A stretch of 64,000 nt of DNA from Blasia pusilla (taxonomy: Eukaryota > Marchantiophyta > Marchantiopsida > Blasiales): NCBI GenBank assembly GCA_050084515.1, contig CM114274.1:1-64000 (forward strand), written 5' to 3'. Of this stretch, positions 15,481 through 37,213 are shown piece by piece (position 1 is the first letter of the stretch; each line of letters starts with the position of its first letter). The position numbers and the translations under genes are program-made. The notes below the pieces were generated by a model that made no database searches, was not told the DNA's origin, and worked only from the letters and a program-made list of their open reading frames with translations.

Positions 15481-15840
15481 GAACCTCCGCCCGAGCTTTG
15501 ACCGGGGTCGCGCGCGCGGCAGCAGCCTGGACCCTCCTCCGAGGCCGAGACCCTTGTGCTCGCGATCCCGGGAGGCCGCGACTGCAGGAAGCCTGGACTT
15601 CCCGAGAGCCCATCTCCGCGGCGACCTCGATCGATCCGCGCTCTGTTTCTCTGCCAGGGGCCATGGGATCGGGGGGGGCGCGCGAAGGAAGCCTGGACCA
15701 CTTTCGGATTTCCCGGAAGGAGAGCGGGAGACAGGAGGCCGAATCTCGGCCTAGGGGGGGCGCGAAGGAAGCCTGGACCATTTCGGATTTCCCGGAAGGA
15801 GAGCGGGAGACAGGAGGCCGAATCTCGGCCTAAGGGGGCG
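15481..15840 (-). repeat. Unique linker and two ~75-bp repeats, spacer 1
   Basis: A ~200-bp linker (15481-15680) precedes two tandem copies starting GCGCGAAGGAAGCCTGG at ~15681 and ~15760. Each ends in GACAGGAGGCCGAATCTC, an 18-base copy of the 25S 3' end, followed by GGCCTA. This is the zone in which the telomere was added in the terminal unit. Confidence 0.85.
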
Positions 15841-17216
15841 CGCCATGGGATCTCGGCCCGCGTCGACTCTCGGCCCAAGGGGCCTTGGGCTCTCGGCCCG
15901 CCCGAGACTCGAGAAGAAGGAGCCTGGACCTTTCCGCGGAAGAAGAGCGGGAGGGACAAATCATTGGGTCGCCATGGGATCTCGGTCCCCGCGTCGACTC
16001 GCCGGCCAAGGGGCCTTGGGATCTCGGTCGCGTCGGCTCTCGGCCCCGCCGAGACTCGAGAGGAAGTGGAGCCTGGACCTTTCCGCGGAAGAAGAGCGGG
16101 GAGGGACAAATCATCGGCCAAGGGGTCGCCATGGGATCTCGGTCCCCGCGTCGACTCGCCGGCCAAGGGGCCTTGGGATCTCGGTCGCGTCGGCTCTCGG
16201 CCCCGCCGAGACTCGAGAAGAAGGAAGCCTGGACCATTCCCCGGGAGAAGAGCGGGAGGGACAAATCATCGGCCAAGGGGGCCTTGGGATCTCGGTCCGC
16301 GTCGACTCTCGGGCCAAGGGGCCTTGGGCCCTCGGCCCGCCGAGACTCGGGAAGAAGGAAGCCTGGACCATTCCCGGGAGAGGCGGGAGGGACAAATCAT
16401 CGGCCAAGGGGTCGCCATGGGATCTCGGTCGTCGTCCCTCGTCGACTCGCCGGCCAAGGGGTCTGGGATCTCGGTCGCGTCGGCTCTCGGCCCCGCCCGA
16501 GACTCGAGAAGAAGGAAGCCTGGACCATTCCCGGGGAGAAGAGCGGGAGGGACAAATCATCGGCCAAGGGGCCTTGGGATCTCGGTCGCGTCGACTCTCG
16601 GGCCAAGGGGCCTTGGGCCCTCGGCCCCCGAGACTCGGGAAGAAGGAAGCCTGGACCATTCCCGGGGAGAGGCGGGAGGGACAAATCATCGGCCAAGGGG
16701 TCGCCATGGGATCTCGGTCCCCGCGTCGACTCGCCGGCCAAGGGCCTTGGGATCTCGGTCGCGTCGGCTCTCGGCCCCGCCGAGACTCGAGAAGAAGGAA
16801 GCCTGGACCATTCCCCGGGAGGGACAAATCAGCGGGAGGGACAAATCATCGGCTCTCGGGGGGCCTTGGGATCTCGGGAAGGCCTGGACCATTCCCGAGG
16901 CGGGGGGACAAATCATCGGCCAGGGGACTCTCGGGCCAAGGGCCTTGGGCTCTCGGCCGCCGAGACTCGGGAAGAAGGAAGCCTGGACCATTCCGGGGGG
17001 AGAGGCGGGAGGGACAAATCATCGGCCAAGGGGCCTTGGGATCTCGGTCGCGTCGACTCGTGGGAGGGGCCGTGGGATCTCGGCCCCCCGACGTCGACTG
17101 GACCATTCGGACAAATCAAGGGGCCCTGGGATCTCCGTCCGCCCCGAAACCCCGGCCGGGGGAAGGGAAGCCTGGACCATTTCCGGATCTCGGAAGAAGA
17201 GCGGGAGGGACAAATC
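15841..17216 (-). repeat. Composite ~285-bp subrepeat array, spacer 1
   Basis: Same A/B modules as in the terminal spacer, with module A starts near 15969, 16124, 16411 and 16700. From ~16815 to 17110 the pattern collapses into short scrambled fragments (partial CCATTCC, GGGACAAATC and GGCCTTGGG pieces). One A/B pair is therefore missing or garbled, which explains why this spacer is the shortest. Confidence 0.88.
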
Positions 17217-20613
<3,397 letters not shown>

Positions 20614-20877
20614 CCGTGCTGCGGCGGGGGGAGAAAGTCTGCGGCGGGCGCCGGAGCGCCCCGTCCCCCCCCACCCGCCCTGCTCCTCGTCCGGGGACGC
20701 TAGCCCGCGGGAGACGCGCTGTCACGCAGACTCCGCGCCGCGAACGGCACGGATCACCTTCTCGCGGCCTCCCCTTCGGCTGCGCCCGCCGACGCTGCAT
20801 TTCGACCGACCGGGCCCACGGCCCGGACGGTCAGATCCACTTCGACCGACCCGCGGGGCGGTGCCGGTGGGGCGTGC
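20614..20877 (-). other. ITS2: ITS2, unit 2
   Basis: ~264 bp, matching unit 1 except for C-run length changes on the 25S side (20655-20690). Confidence 0.9.
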
Positions 20878-21035
20878 GGCGACGCTCAGGCAGGCATGCC
20901 CTCGGAACAAGCCTCGGGCGCAACTTGCGTTCAAAAACTCGATGATTCGCGGAATTCTGCAATTCACACTACGTATCGCATTTCGCTGCGTTCTTCATCG
21001 TTGCAGGAGCCAAGATATCCGTTGCTGAGAGTCGT
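20878..21035 (-). rRNA. 5.8S rRNA: 5.8S rRNA, unit 2
   Basis: ~158 nt, identical to the unit 1 copy as far as I can compare by eye, with the start ACGACTCTCAGC at 21035. It lies between ITS1 and ITS2 of the same transcript and would be processed from it. Confidence 0.97.
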
Positions 21036-21548
21036 TGCGATTCTCGCGTTTCGGCTGTCGGGGGAGGGGGGGCCACGAAGACCACCCACCCCGCCCCGCG
21101 CAGAAGAAACGTCTCAGGCCACGCCGCTGTTCCAAAATCGTCCGGTGTTCCTCGGGAGAGAGAGACATGGGAGTCGGCCCCGCGGGATCCCGCCGGCCGT
21201 AGGCCGGGGGAACCCGAGGGGGGAGGGGGACGCCCCGGCCCTCGCCCCCGCCCCTCCGCCCGCGACGGCCGCCTCCCCCCCGTGCGCGTGCGGGGAGGGG
21301 GTTCGAGGCCGCCCGAGGGCGGGGGCGGGAGCCGGGACGCGCCGTGGGGGACGCCCCAGCCAGCGAAGTCGCCGCGCTCAACACGCGCAAGCGTCCGGCG
21401 TCCGGACGCGCCCGCCCCCCCCGCCCACTCTAAGGGAGGGGGGGGTCAAGTCTAGGCCGCTCGGCGACCCCGCCGGGCGATCGCACCTCCGGGTGCGATC
21501 CCTCGGGGGACATAGAAAATTTTCGCGGGGTTTGCTGCATTGTGTGTG
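21036..21548 (-). other. ITS1: ITS1, unit 2
   Basis: ~513 bp. The two ends match unit 1, including the 9-bp hairpin near 18S. The central C/G-run section (21210-21420) has many length changes and lacks some unit 1 bases. Confidence 0.9.
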
Positions 21549-23358
<1,810 letters not shown>

Positions 23359-24770
23359 GCTATCCTCTCGTCCCGGCGGCCGGGCGGCGCCATCGCGCGC
23401 GCCCGTCCCCGCGGGACCTCGTCCCCCCCTCGCGGGCGGGAACGGAGACCTTTCGGGTTTTTTTCTTTCGCGTTCCGGAACCTCGGGGAGTCGGTCGGAT
23501 TCCCCCCCCGCGCCCTGCCGCGGCCGCGCCCTTCTTCTCCCCCGTCTCCTCCATGTGATAGGGAGGTGCCTAGGCGGGATCGGGGCGCGCCCGCGGTCGG
23601 CCGCGGATGGCTCACTGTGCCGACTCTCCCTCGGCGAGTCCGGGGCTTCGCGGCCCGCGACGGATCCCGGCCCGAACCAGGGGAAGAAAGGGGGTCAGGG
23701 GCTCCGGGCCGGCGGCTCGCGCCGCCCGCCTTTCGCTTGCCCCAAAACCCCCCCTCGCCCTCCTCCCGGATCGAGCCGGGCTCCGCCCGACCGCTCGCCA
23801 CCCTCCGCCGACAAGGGCCCCGGACGCGCCGGAGCGGCCTCTCTCGGGGGTACCCCTCCCTCTCCTCTCCTTTTCGGCGGCCCCGACAGGCTCGCGGACC
23901 CCGGGATTGCTCCCGAGGTCCGCGCACCGGCCGGCGCCCGAGAACCACGGCGTCTCGAAGGATACGGAGAGAGGAGGGTGCTCGGCGGGCCGCCCGAGCC
24001 GGGGAACCACGGCGTCCCGGTACAACTGCTCGGCGCCCGCTCCCGCAGACCCCCACTCGACCGCCCCGGCGATCCGCTCCCGGTCGTCGCAGAAGGTATC
24101 CCACGGCTTCCCATCCGCTGATCGCCCCGCCTCGCTCTCGGACGCGCCCCCACCGCGGACCCGGCCGAGAACTAGGCGACGTTGGGAGGACAGAGGACCC
24201 CGCCCTCGGCTCGACGCCGAGGACAGGGCCCGCCCCCCGGCCCACACCGCGTGTTCGCTTTCCCGCACTTCGGCTTCTTCCCGTCTCGAAACAAGGCCCC
24301 ACCGGGCGGCGGGGGCGGGCCGACCGCAGTCGCCCCGCCCGCTCCTCCCCGCTGAGACGCGGCGGCCCGAGAGAGCCTGGTCGCACCAAAGACTTGGAGC
24401 GCTCCAGACCCCGGGCCGCCCGCTGGCGCCTCCCACCACGTACTTGGCGAATCGCGCTCCTCCTAAGCGCGGCCCCCGTGGGAGCGCGCGCCGCGGATCG
24501 GCCTCGCCGTTCCATGGACCTTCTGTGATCCGAGGGGAGCACGCTCCCCTCACTAGTACTTCTGGGGATCTCCGGGGCCGCCCCAGCCCCGTGCCTCCAG
24601 CCGCCCGGGCCGCTCATTCTGGCCCTCAACCCGGTCCCCTCGCGGCCCCGCCTGACCCTTCCCCGGCCCCTCGGGTCACCGCCGCCCGCCGGATCTCGAC
24701 TCCTGCCCTCGACGCGGCCAGCCCCACCTGCGCTCCCAGGCGGTGAACGGCGCCCGCTGCCTCCTCCGCG
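23359..24770 (-). other. 5' external spacer, unit 2
   Basis: Matches the unit 1 spacer closely. A stretch of ~23 bp present in the other units (GCGGG..TTGCGCA..GCGCGCG near 12446 in unit 1) is missing at about 24147, between short GCGCCC direct repeats, as in a slippage deletion. Nothing else gene-like is seen. Confidence 0.75.
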
Positions 24771-25235
24771 CCCCAGCGCTTCGCGACGCCCCCCGAATCA
24801 TCCCGCCCCGCCCGCACCCGCGTTTCGCGACGCCCCGGAATCCTCCCGCCCCAGCGTTTCGCCAATCCTCTCGCCCCGCACCCGCGTTTCGCGACGCCCC
24901 GGAATCCTCCCGCCCCAGCGTTTCGCCAATCCTCTCGCCCCGCCCCGCGTTTCGCGACGCCCCGGAATCCTCCCCAGCGTTTCGCCAATCCTCTCGCCCC
25001 GCCCCGCGTTTCGCGCGCCCGAATCCTCCCGCCCCAGCGTTTCGCCAATCCTCTCCCCCGCCCCGCCGCGCCCCGAATCCTCCGCCCCCCGCCCCTGAAT
25101 CCTCCGCCCCGCGCCCCATCCTCCGCCGCCCACTTCACCCACTTCTCCGCTCCCCCCCCGCCGCGGCTTTTCCCGCCTGCACATTCTCACTTGCATCCTG
25201 CGGCTCCTCCGGCTAATTTCATCCCGCCCCTCCCG
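24771..25235. repeat. ~60-bp CGTTTCGC tandem array, spacer 2
   Basis: About four good copies with starts near 24830, 24889, 24948 and 25006, then eroded copies to ~25110 and the C-rich linker. C-runs are one base longer per copy than in spacer 1 (CGCCCCGGAATCC against CGCCCGGAATCC). Confidence 0.88.
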
Positions 25236-26425
25236 TGATGAGGAAAAAAACGAGCGAAGAAAGGTTCGCCGATCCACGACACAACAGGGCGCAAGGAGTC
25301 CGCGCCGCAAAGGGAGGGCCCACGACGCAACGACCAAATTTTGCCCGACAGAGGAAGAAAAAAAGAAGAACGCACGTCATCGATCCGAGGAGTCCGGTAC
25401 TACACAAAGGGGGTGGTGGTAAAATCAGAGCTAAACAACAAGCAAGGACGAAGGGAAAGAGAAGAGTGCTCATCCTTGGGGGGGGGGGCTCCGGTACTGA
25501 AACCAAGAAAAATAATCCAAGAGAAAAATGAAGAATACTCGTCCTTTGATCCACAAGGAGTCCCCCCGGGGACCACCCAAAGGAAAACAAAGGAGAGGGA
25601 ATAAGAGTCCTCCTCCCCACGAGAGTTGAAATTTATGAGAAAAGAAAGACAGAAGAAGTACCAAAAATCAAAACAAAGAGGGGAAGAAGAGAACGCACCC
25701 ACGAAGAACAAAAAGGGCCCATCGGCTTGAAAGAGGATCAGGAAAAAAATAAATAAAAACGGAGAGAAGGGGGGGGGAAGAAGTACCAAAAATCAAATCA
25801 AATCAAAGAGGGAAGAAACGCACCCGGGAAGAACAAAAAGGGCCCGTCGGCTTGAAAGAGGCAGGATCAAAGATAAAAATAAAAAAATTAATAATGGAGA
25901 AGGAAAGGGGGGAAGAAGAAGAAGAGAGAAGAAGTACCGAAAATCAAATCAAAAAATCAAAAAAAAAAAAAAAAAAAAACGCGCCCGGGAAGAACAAAAA
26001 GGGCCCGTCGGCTTGAAAGAGGGGGGAGACGGACGGAGGATAGAAAAATTTTGAAAAAGAAGGAGAGAGAGAGAGAAGAAGTACCGAAAATCAAAAGAAA
26101 AGAGGGAAGAAAATTGAAAAGGGGGGGAGTATCAAAAACAATTTGAAAAAAGAAGAAGAGATACCGAAAATCAAAAGAAAAGAGGGAAGAAAACAAAAAC
26201 GCACCCGGGAGGAACAAAAGGGCCCATCGGCTTGAAAGAGGGGGAGGACGGACGAGGATCAAAATTAAAAATTAAAAAACAGAGAAACGAAAGCGCGCGC
26301 ACGAAGAACGAAAAGGGCCCATCCCCTTGGAAGAGGGGGTAAGACCGACGAGGAAAGGACGAAGCGGGCAGAAGGAAAAATCAGAGAAAGGAAAGAAAGG
26401 GCGCGGACAACAAAGGCACGTCCGT
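25236..26425. repeat. Purine-rich block with GGGCCC repeats, spacer 2
   Basis: Same organisation as spacer 1: a conserved single-copy part (~25375-25650), then GGGCCC-centred copies at about 25717, 25842, 26001, 26221 and 26313. The poly-A run at 25959-25979 is ~20 long. No gene. Confidence 0.85.
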
Positions 26426-26580
26426 GACGGGCGAGGGAAGAATCCCCCTCGGCGGCGCCAATTGCCTCCTCCCGGGCGTGCTCGGGGTTTGGGTTTAGGG
26501 CATCCACGCGCGGAGCTTTCCTGCGCCGCGACCCTTGCTCGGCATGGGTCCGAGGGTCGCTCCCGCGGATTTCGCCTCCG
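26426..26580. other. Linker with telomere-like motif, spacer 2
   Basis: GGGGTTTGGGTTTAGGG at 26484-26500 inside otherwise unique sequence, the same position as in spacer 1. Confidence 0.85.
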
Positions 26581-27240
26581 AACCCCGTGACTAGGCGCAA
26601 CCTGGACCACTTTTCCTCCAGCCGCCGGCCCGGACCTTCCTCGCGGTGCCGCCCGAGTCCCGTGGCTAGGCGCAGCCTGGACCCCTTCCTCCACGCCGCG
26701 GGCGGGCGGCTCGCTCCCTGAGTTCCGGGGGCGGGGGGACGTTCCAGCCGGGCTCCCCCCGCCCCGAGTGGGCCGCAGCCTGGACCATCCTGGGGGGTTT
26801 GCTCACGATTGGGACTCCCGTCGAACCCCGTGACTAGGCACAACCTGGACCTCCTTCCCTGGCGCCCGAGTTCCGCGGCTAGGTGGCGCAGCCTGGACCC
26901 CTTCCCCGCCACGCCGCGGTCGGGCGGCTCGCCCCAGGTCCGACCCGTCGCGGTCCCGCCCGAGTTCCGGGGCTGGGCGGTGCAGCCTGGACCCCTTCCC
27001 CGCCACGCCGCGGTCGGGCGGCTCGGCCCACGTCTGAGCCCTCGCGGTCCCGCCCGAGTTCCGCGGGTGGTGGTGCAGCCTGGACCCCTTCCTCCGCGCC
27101 GCGGTCGGGCGGCTCGCCCCAGGTCCGACCCCTCGCGGTCCCGCCCGAGTTCCGCGGCTAGGTCGTGCAGCGTGGACCCCTTCCCCGCCACGCCGCGGGC
27201 CTGAGCCCTCGACTAGGACCGCGCGACCAGTGAAGTGAAC
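26581..27240. repeat. GC-rich CCTGGACC repeats, spacer 2
   Basis: Same order and spacing of copies as spacer 1, with CCTGGACC kept in full. It ends at the GCGCGACCAGTGAAGTGAAC boundary. Confidence 0.85.
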
Positions 27241-27600
27241 CTCCGCCCGAGCTTTGACCCGGGGTCGCGCGCGCGGCAGCAGCCTGGACCCTCCTCCGAG
27301 GCCGAGACCCTTGTGCTCGCGATCCCGGGGAGGCCGCGACTGCAGGAAGCCTGGACTTCCCCGAGAGCCCATCTCCGCGGCGACCTCCTCGATCGATCCG
27401 CGCTCTGTTTTCTCTGGGCCATGGGATCTCGGGGGGGGCGAAGAAGGAAGCCTGGACCACTTTCGGATTTCCCGGAAGGAGAGCGGGAGACAGGAGGCCG
27501 AATCTCGGCCTAAGGGGGCGCGAAGGAAGCCTGGACCATTTCGGATTTCCCGGAAGGAGAGGGGAGACAGGAGGCCGAATCTCGGCCTAAGGGGGGCGCG
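27241..27600 (-). repeat. Linker and two ~75-bp repeats, spacer 2
   Basis: Two copies of the repeat (from ~27440 and ~27518), each ending in the 18-base 25S 3'-end copy (27489 and 27569). Confidence 0.85.
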
Positions 27601-29147
27601 CCATGGGATCTCGGCCCGCGTCGACTCTCGGCCCAAGGGGCCTTGGGCTCTCGGCCCGCCCGAGACTCGAGAAGAAGGGGAGCCTGGACCTTTCCGCGGA
27701 AGAAGAGCGGGAGGGACAAATCATTGGGTCGCCATGGGATCTCGGTCCCCGCGTCGACTCGCCGGCCAAGGGGCCTTGGGATCTCGGTCGCGTCGGTCTC
27801 TCGGCCCCGCCCGAGACTCGAGAGGAAGTGGAGCCTGGACCTTTCCGCGGAAGAAGAGCGGGAGGGACAAATCATCGGCCAAGGGGTCGCCATGGGATCT
27901 CGGTCCCCGCGTCGACTCGCCGGCCAAGGGGGCCATGGGATCTCGGTCTCGCGTCGGCTCTCGGCCCCGCCGAGACTCGAGAAGAAGGGAAGCCTGGACC
28001 ATTCCCCGGGAGAAGAGCGGGAGGGACAAATCATCGGCCAAGGGGCCTTGGGATCTCGGTCGCGTCGACTCTCGGGCCGGCCTCGGCCCCGCCGAGACTC
28101 GAGAAGAAGGGAAGCCTGGACCATTCCGGGGGGAGAAGAGCGGGAGGGACAAATCATCGGCCAAGGGGGCCTTGGGATCTCGGTCCCCGCGTCGACTCGC
28201 CGGCCAGGGGGCCTTGGGATCTCGGGCCGTCGGCCTCGGCCCCGCCCGAGACTCGAGAAGAAGGGAAGCCTGGACCATTCCCCGGGAGAAGAGCGGGAGG
28301 GACAAATCATCGGCCAAGGGGTGGGATCTCGGTCGCGTCGACTCTCGGGCCAAGGGGCCATGGGGGCCCGCCGAGACTCGGGAAGAAGGGAAGCCTGGAC
28401 CATTCCCGGGGAGAGGAGCGGGAGGGACAAATCATCGGCAAGGGGTCGCCATGGGATCTCGGTCCCCCCGTCGGATCTCGGCCAAGGGGCCTTGGGATCT
28501 CGGTCGTCGTCGGCTCGGCCCCCCGAGACTCGAGAAGAAGGGAAGCCTGGACCATTCCCCGGGAGAAGAGCGGGAGGGACAAATCATCGGCCAAGGGGCC
28601 TTGGGATCTCGGTCCGCGTCGACTCTCGGGCCAAGGGGCCTTGGGCCCTCGGCCCGCCCGAGACTCGGGAAGAAGGGAAGCCTGGACCATTCCCCGGGAG
28701 AGGAGCGGGAGGGACAAATCATCGGCCAAGGGGTCGCCATGGGATCTCGGTCCCCGCGTCGACTCGCCGGCCAAGGGGCCTTGGGATCTCGGTCCGCGTC
28801 GGCTCTCGGCCCCGCCCGAGACTCGAGAAGAAGGGAAGCCTGGACCATTCCCCGGGAGAAGAGCGGGAGGGACAAATCATCGGCCAAGGGGCCTTGGGAT
28901 CTCGGGCCAAGGGGCCTTGGGCTCTCGGCCCGCCCGAGACTCGGGAAGAAGGGAAGCCTGGACCATTCCCCGGGAGAGGAGCGGGAGGGACAAATCATCG
29001 GCCAAGGGGTCGCCGTGGGATCTCGGTCCCCGCGTCGACTCTCCGGCCAAGGGGCCTGGGATCTCCGTCCCCCCGAAACCCCGGCGGGGGGGGAAGGGAA
29101 GCCTGGACCATTTCCGGATCTCGGAAGAAGAGCGGGAGGGACAAATC
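27601..29147 (-). repeat. Composite ~285-bp subrepeat array, spacer 2
   Basis: The fullest A/B series in the window, with four to five A modules (GTCGCCATGG near 27729, 27886, 28446 and 28734; GTCGCCGTGG near 29009). The module core is GAAGGGAAGCC throughout, one G longer than in spacers 0 and 1. The part 28060-28520 has several short deletions. Confidence 0.88.
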
Positions 29148-32535
<3,388 letters not shown>

Positions 32536-32801
32536 CCGTGCTGCGGCGGGGGGAGAAAGTCTGCGGCGGGCGCCGGAGCGCCCCCGTCAACCCCCCACCC
32601 GCCCTGCTCCTCGTCCGGGGGACGCTAGCCCGCGGGAGACGCGCTGTCACGCAGACTCCGCGCCGCGGAACGGCACCGGATCACCTTCTCGCGGCCTCCC
32701 CTTCGGCTGCGCCCGCCGACGCTGCATTTCGACCGACCGGGCCCACGGCCCGACGGTCAGATCCACCGACCGACCCGCGGGGCGGTGCCGGTGGGGCGTG
32801 C
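32536..32801 (-). other. ITS2: ITS2, unit 3
   Basis: ~266 bp, close to unit 1. The only changes are single bases in G and C runs and GATCCACCGACCGACC near 32760, where unit 1 has GATCCACTTCGACCGACC. Confidence 0.9.
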
Positions 32802-32959
32802 GGCGACGCTCAGGCAGGCATGCCCTCGGAACAAGCCTCGGGCGCAACTTGCGTTCAAAAACTCGATGATTCGCGGAATTCTGCAATTCACACTACGTAT
32901 CGCATTTCGCTGCGTTCTTCATCGTTGCAGGAGCCAAGATATCCGTTGCTGAGAGTCGT
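32802..32959 (-). rRNA. 5.8S rRNA: 5.8S rRNA, unit 3
   Basis: ~158 nt, the same sequence as units 1 and 2 by eye, starting at 32959. Confidence 0.97.
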
Positions 32960-33471
32960 TGCGATTCTCGCGTTTCGGCTGTCGGGGGAGGGGGGGCCAC
33001 GAAGACCACCCACCCCGCCCCGCGCAGAAGAAACGTCTCAGGCCACGCCGCTGTTCCAAAATCGTCCGGTGTTCCTCGGGAGAGAGAGACATGGGAGTCG
33101 GCCCCGCGGGATCCCCGCCGGCCGTAGGCCGGGGAACCCGGGGGGGGGGAGGGGACGCCCCGGCCCCGCCCCCCCCCCCCCTCCGCCCGCCGCCGCCCCC
33201 CCCCGGCCGCGCGGGGGAGGGGGTTCGAGGCCGCCCGAGGCCGAGGGGGGAGCCAGGACGCGCGCCGGGGGACCCCCAGCCAGCGAAGTCGCCGCGCTCA
33301 CGCGCACGCGCAAGCGTCCGGCGTCCGGCGCGCCCGCCCCCCCCCGCCCACTCTAAGGAGACGGGGGGTCAAGTCTAGGCCGCTCGGCGACCCCGCCGGG
33401 CGATCGCACCTCCGGGTGCGATCCCTCGGGGGACATAGAAAATTTTCGCGGGGTTTGCTGCATTGTGTGTG
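32960..33471 (-). other. ITS1: ITS1, unit 3
   Basis: ~512 bp. The central 33130-33350 has a long C-run (about 33169-33181) and differs from units 1 and 5; both edges and the hairpin are conserved. Confidence 0.9.
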
Positions 33472-35274
<1,803 letters not shown>

Positions 35275-36728
35275 GCTATCCTCTCGTCCCGGCGGCCGGG
35301 CGGCGCCATCGCGCGCGCCCGTCCCCGCGGGACCTCGTCCCCCCCTCGCGGGCGGGAACGGAGACCTTTCGGGTTTTTTTCTTTCGCGTTCCGGAACCTC
35401 GGGGAGTCGGTCGGATTCCCCCCCCGCGCCCTGCCGCGGCCGCGCCCTTCTTCTCCCCCGTCTCCTCCATGTGATAGGGAGGTGCCTAGGCGGGATCGGG
35501 GCGCGCCCGCGGTCGGCCGCGGATGGCTCACTGTGCCGACTCTCCCTCGGCGAGTCCGGGGCTTCGCGGCCCGCGACGGATCCCGGCCCGAACCAAGGGG
35601 GGGAAGGAAAGGGGGGGGTCCAGGGGGCTCCGGGCCGGCGGCTCGCGCCGCCCGCCTTTCGCTTGCCCCAAAACCCCCCCTCGCCCTCCTCCCGGATCGA
35701 GCCGGGCTCCGCCCGACCGCTCGCCACCCTCCGCCGACAAGGGCCCCGGACGCGCCGGAGCGGCCTCTCTCGGGGGTACCCCTCCCTCTCCTCTCCTTTT
35801 CGGCGGCCCCGACAGGCTCGCGGACCCCGGGATTGCTCCCGAGGTCCGCGCACCGGCCGGCGCCCGAGAACCACGGCGTCTCGAAGGATACGGAGAGAGG
35901 AGGGTGCTCGGCGGGCCGCCGAGCCGGGAACCACGGCGTCCCGGTACAACTGCTCGGCGCCCGCTCCCGCAGACCCCCACTCGACCGCCCCGGCGATCCG
36001 CTCCCGGTCGTCGCAGAAGGTATCCCACGGCTTCCCATCCGCTGATCGCCCCGCCTCGCTCTCGGACGCGCCCGCGGGGGGGTTTGCGCAGAAGCGCGCG
36101 CCCCCACCGCGGACCCGGCCGAGAACTAGGCGACGTTGGGAGGACAGAGGACCCCGCCCTCGGCTCGACGCCGAGGACAGGGCCCGCCCCCCGGCCCACA
36201 CCGCGTGTTCGCTTTCCCGCACTTCGGCTTCTTCCCGTCTCGAAACAAGGCCCCCCCGGGCGGCGGGGGCGGGCCGACCGCAGTCGCCCCGCCCGCTCCT
36301 CCCCGCTGAGACGCGGCGGCCCGAGAGAGCCTGGTCGCACCAAAGACTTGGAGCGCTCCAGACCCCGGGCCGCCCGCTGGCGCCTCCCACCACGTACTTG
36401 GCGAATCGCGCTCCTCCTACAGCGCGGCCCCCGTGGGAGCCGCGCCGCGGATCGGCCTCGCCGTTCCATGGACCTTCTGTGATCCGAGGGGAGCACGCTC
36501 CCCTCACTAGTACTTCTGGGGATCTCCGGGGCCGCCCCAGCCCCGTGCCTCCAGCCGCCCGGGCCGCTCATTCTGGCCCTCAACCCGGTCCCCTCGCGGC
36601 CCCGCCTGACCCTTCCCCGGCCCCTCGGGTCACACGCCGCCCCGCCGGATCTCGACTCCTGCCCTCGACGCGGCCAGCCCCACCTGCGCTCCCAGGCGGT
36701 GAACGGCGCCCGCTGCCTCCTCCGCGCC
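35275..36728 (-). other. 5' external spacer, unit 3
   Basis: ~1.45 kb, in step with unit 1. It keeps the segment missing in unit 2 (GGGGGGGTTTGCGCAG at ~36075) and has longer G-runs at 35600-35630. No gene seen. Confidence 0.75.
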
Positions 36729-37213
36729 CCAGCGCTTCGCGACGCCCCCCGAATCATCCCGCCCCGCCCGCACCCGCGTTTCGCGACGCCCCGGAATCCT
36801 CCCGCCCCAGCGTTTCGCCAATCCTCTCGCCCCGCACCCGCGTTTCGCGACGCCCCGGAATCCTCCCGCCCCAGCGTTTCGCCAATCCTCTCGCCCCGCC
36901 CCCGCGTTTCGCGACGCCCCGGAATCCTCCCGCCCCAGCGTTTCGCCAATCCCTCCCCGCCCCCCCGCGTTTCGCGACGCCCGAATCCTCCCGCCCCAGC
37001 GTTTCGCCAATCCTCCCCGCCCCGCGCGCGCCCTGAATCCTCCCGCCCCAGCGCCCCGAATCCTCTCGCCCCGCCCCCAGCCCCCCCGCCCGACGCCCCT
37101 GCCGCCGCCCCACCCACTTCTCCGCTGCGTCCCCCCCGCCGCGGCTTTTCCCGCCTGCACATTCTCACTTGCATCCTGCGGCTCCTCCGGCTAATTTCAT
37201 CCCGCCCCTCCCG
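36729..37213. repeat. ~60-bp CGTTTCGC tandem array, spacer 3
   Basis: Four good copies (starts near 36777, 36840, 36903, 36968) plus eroded copies to ~37100, then the C-rich linker. Confidence 0.88.
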
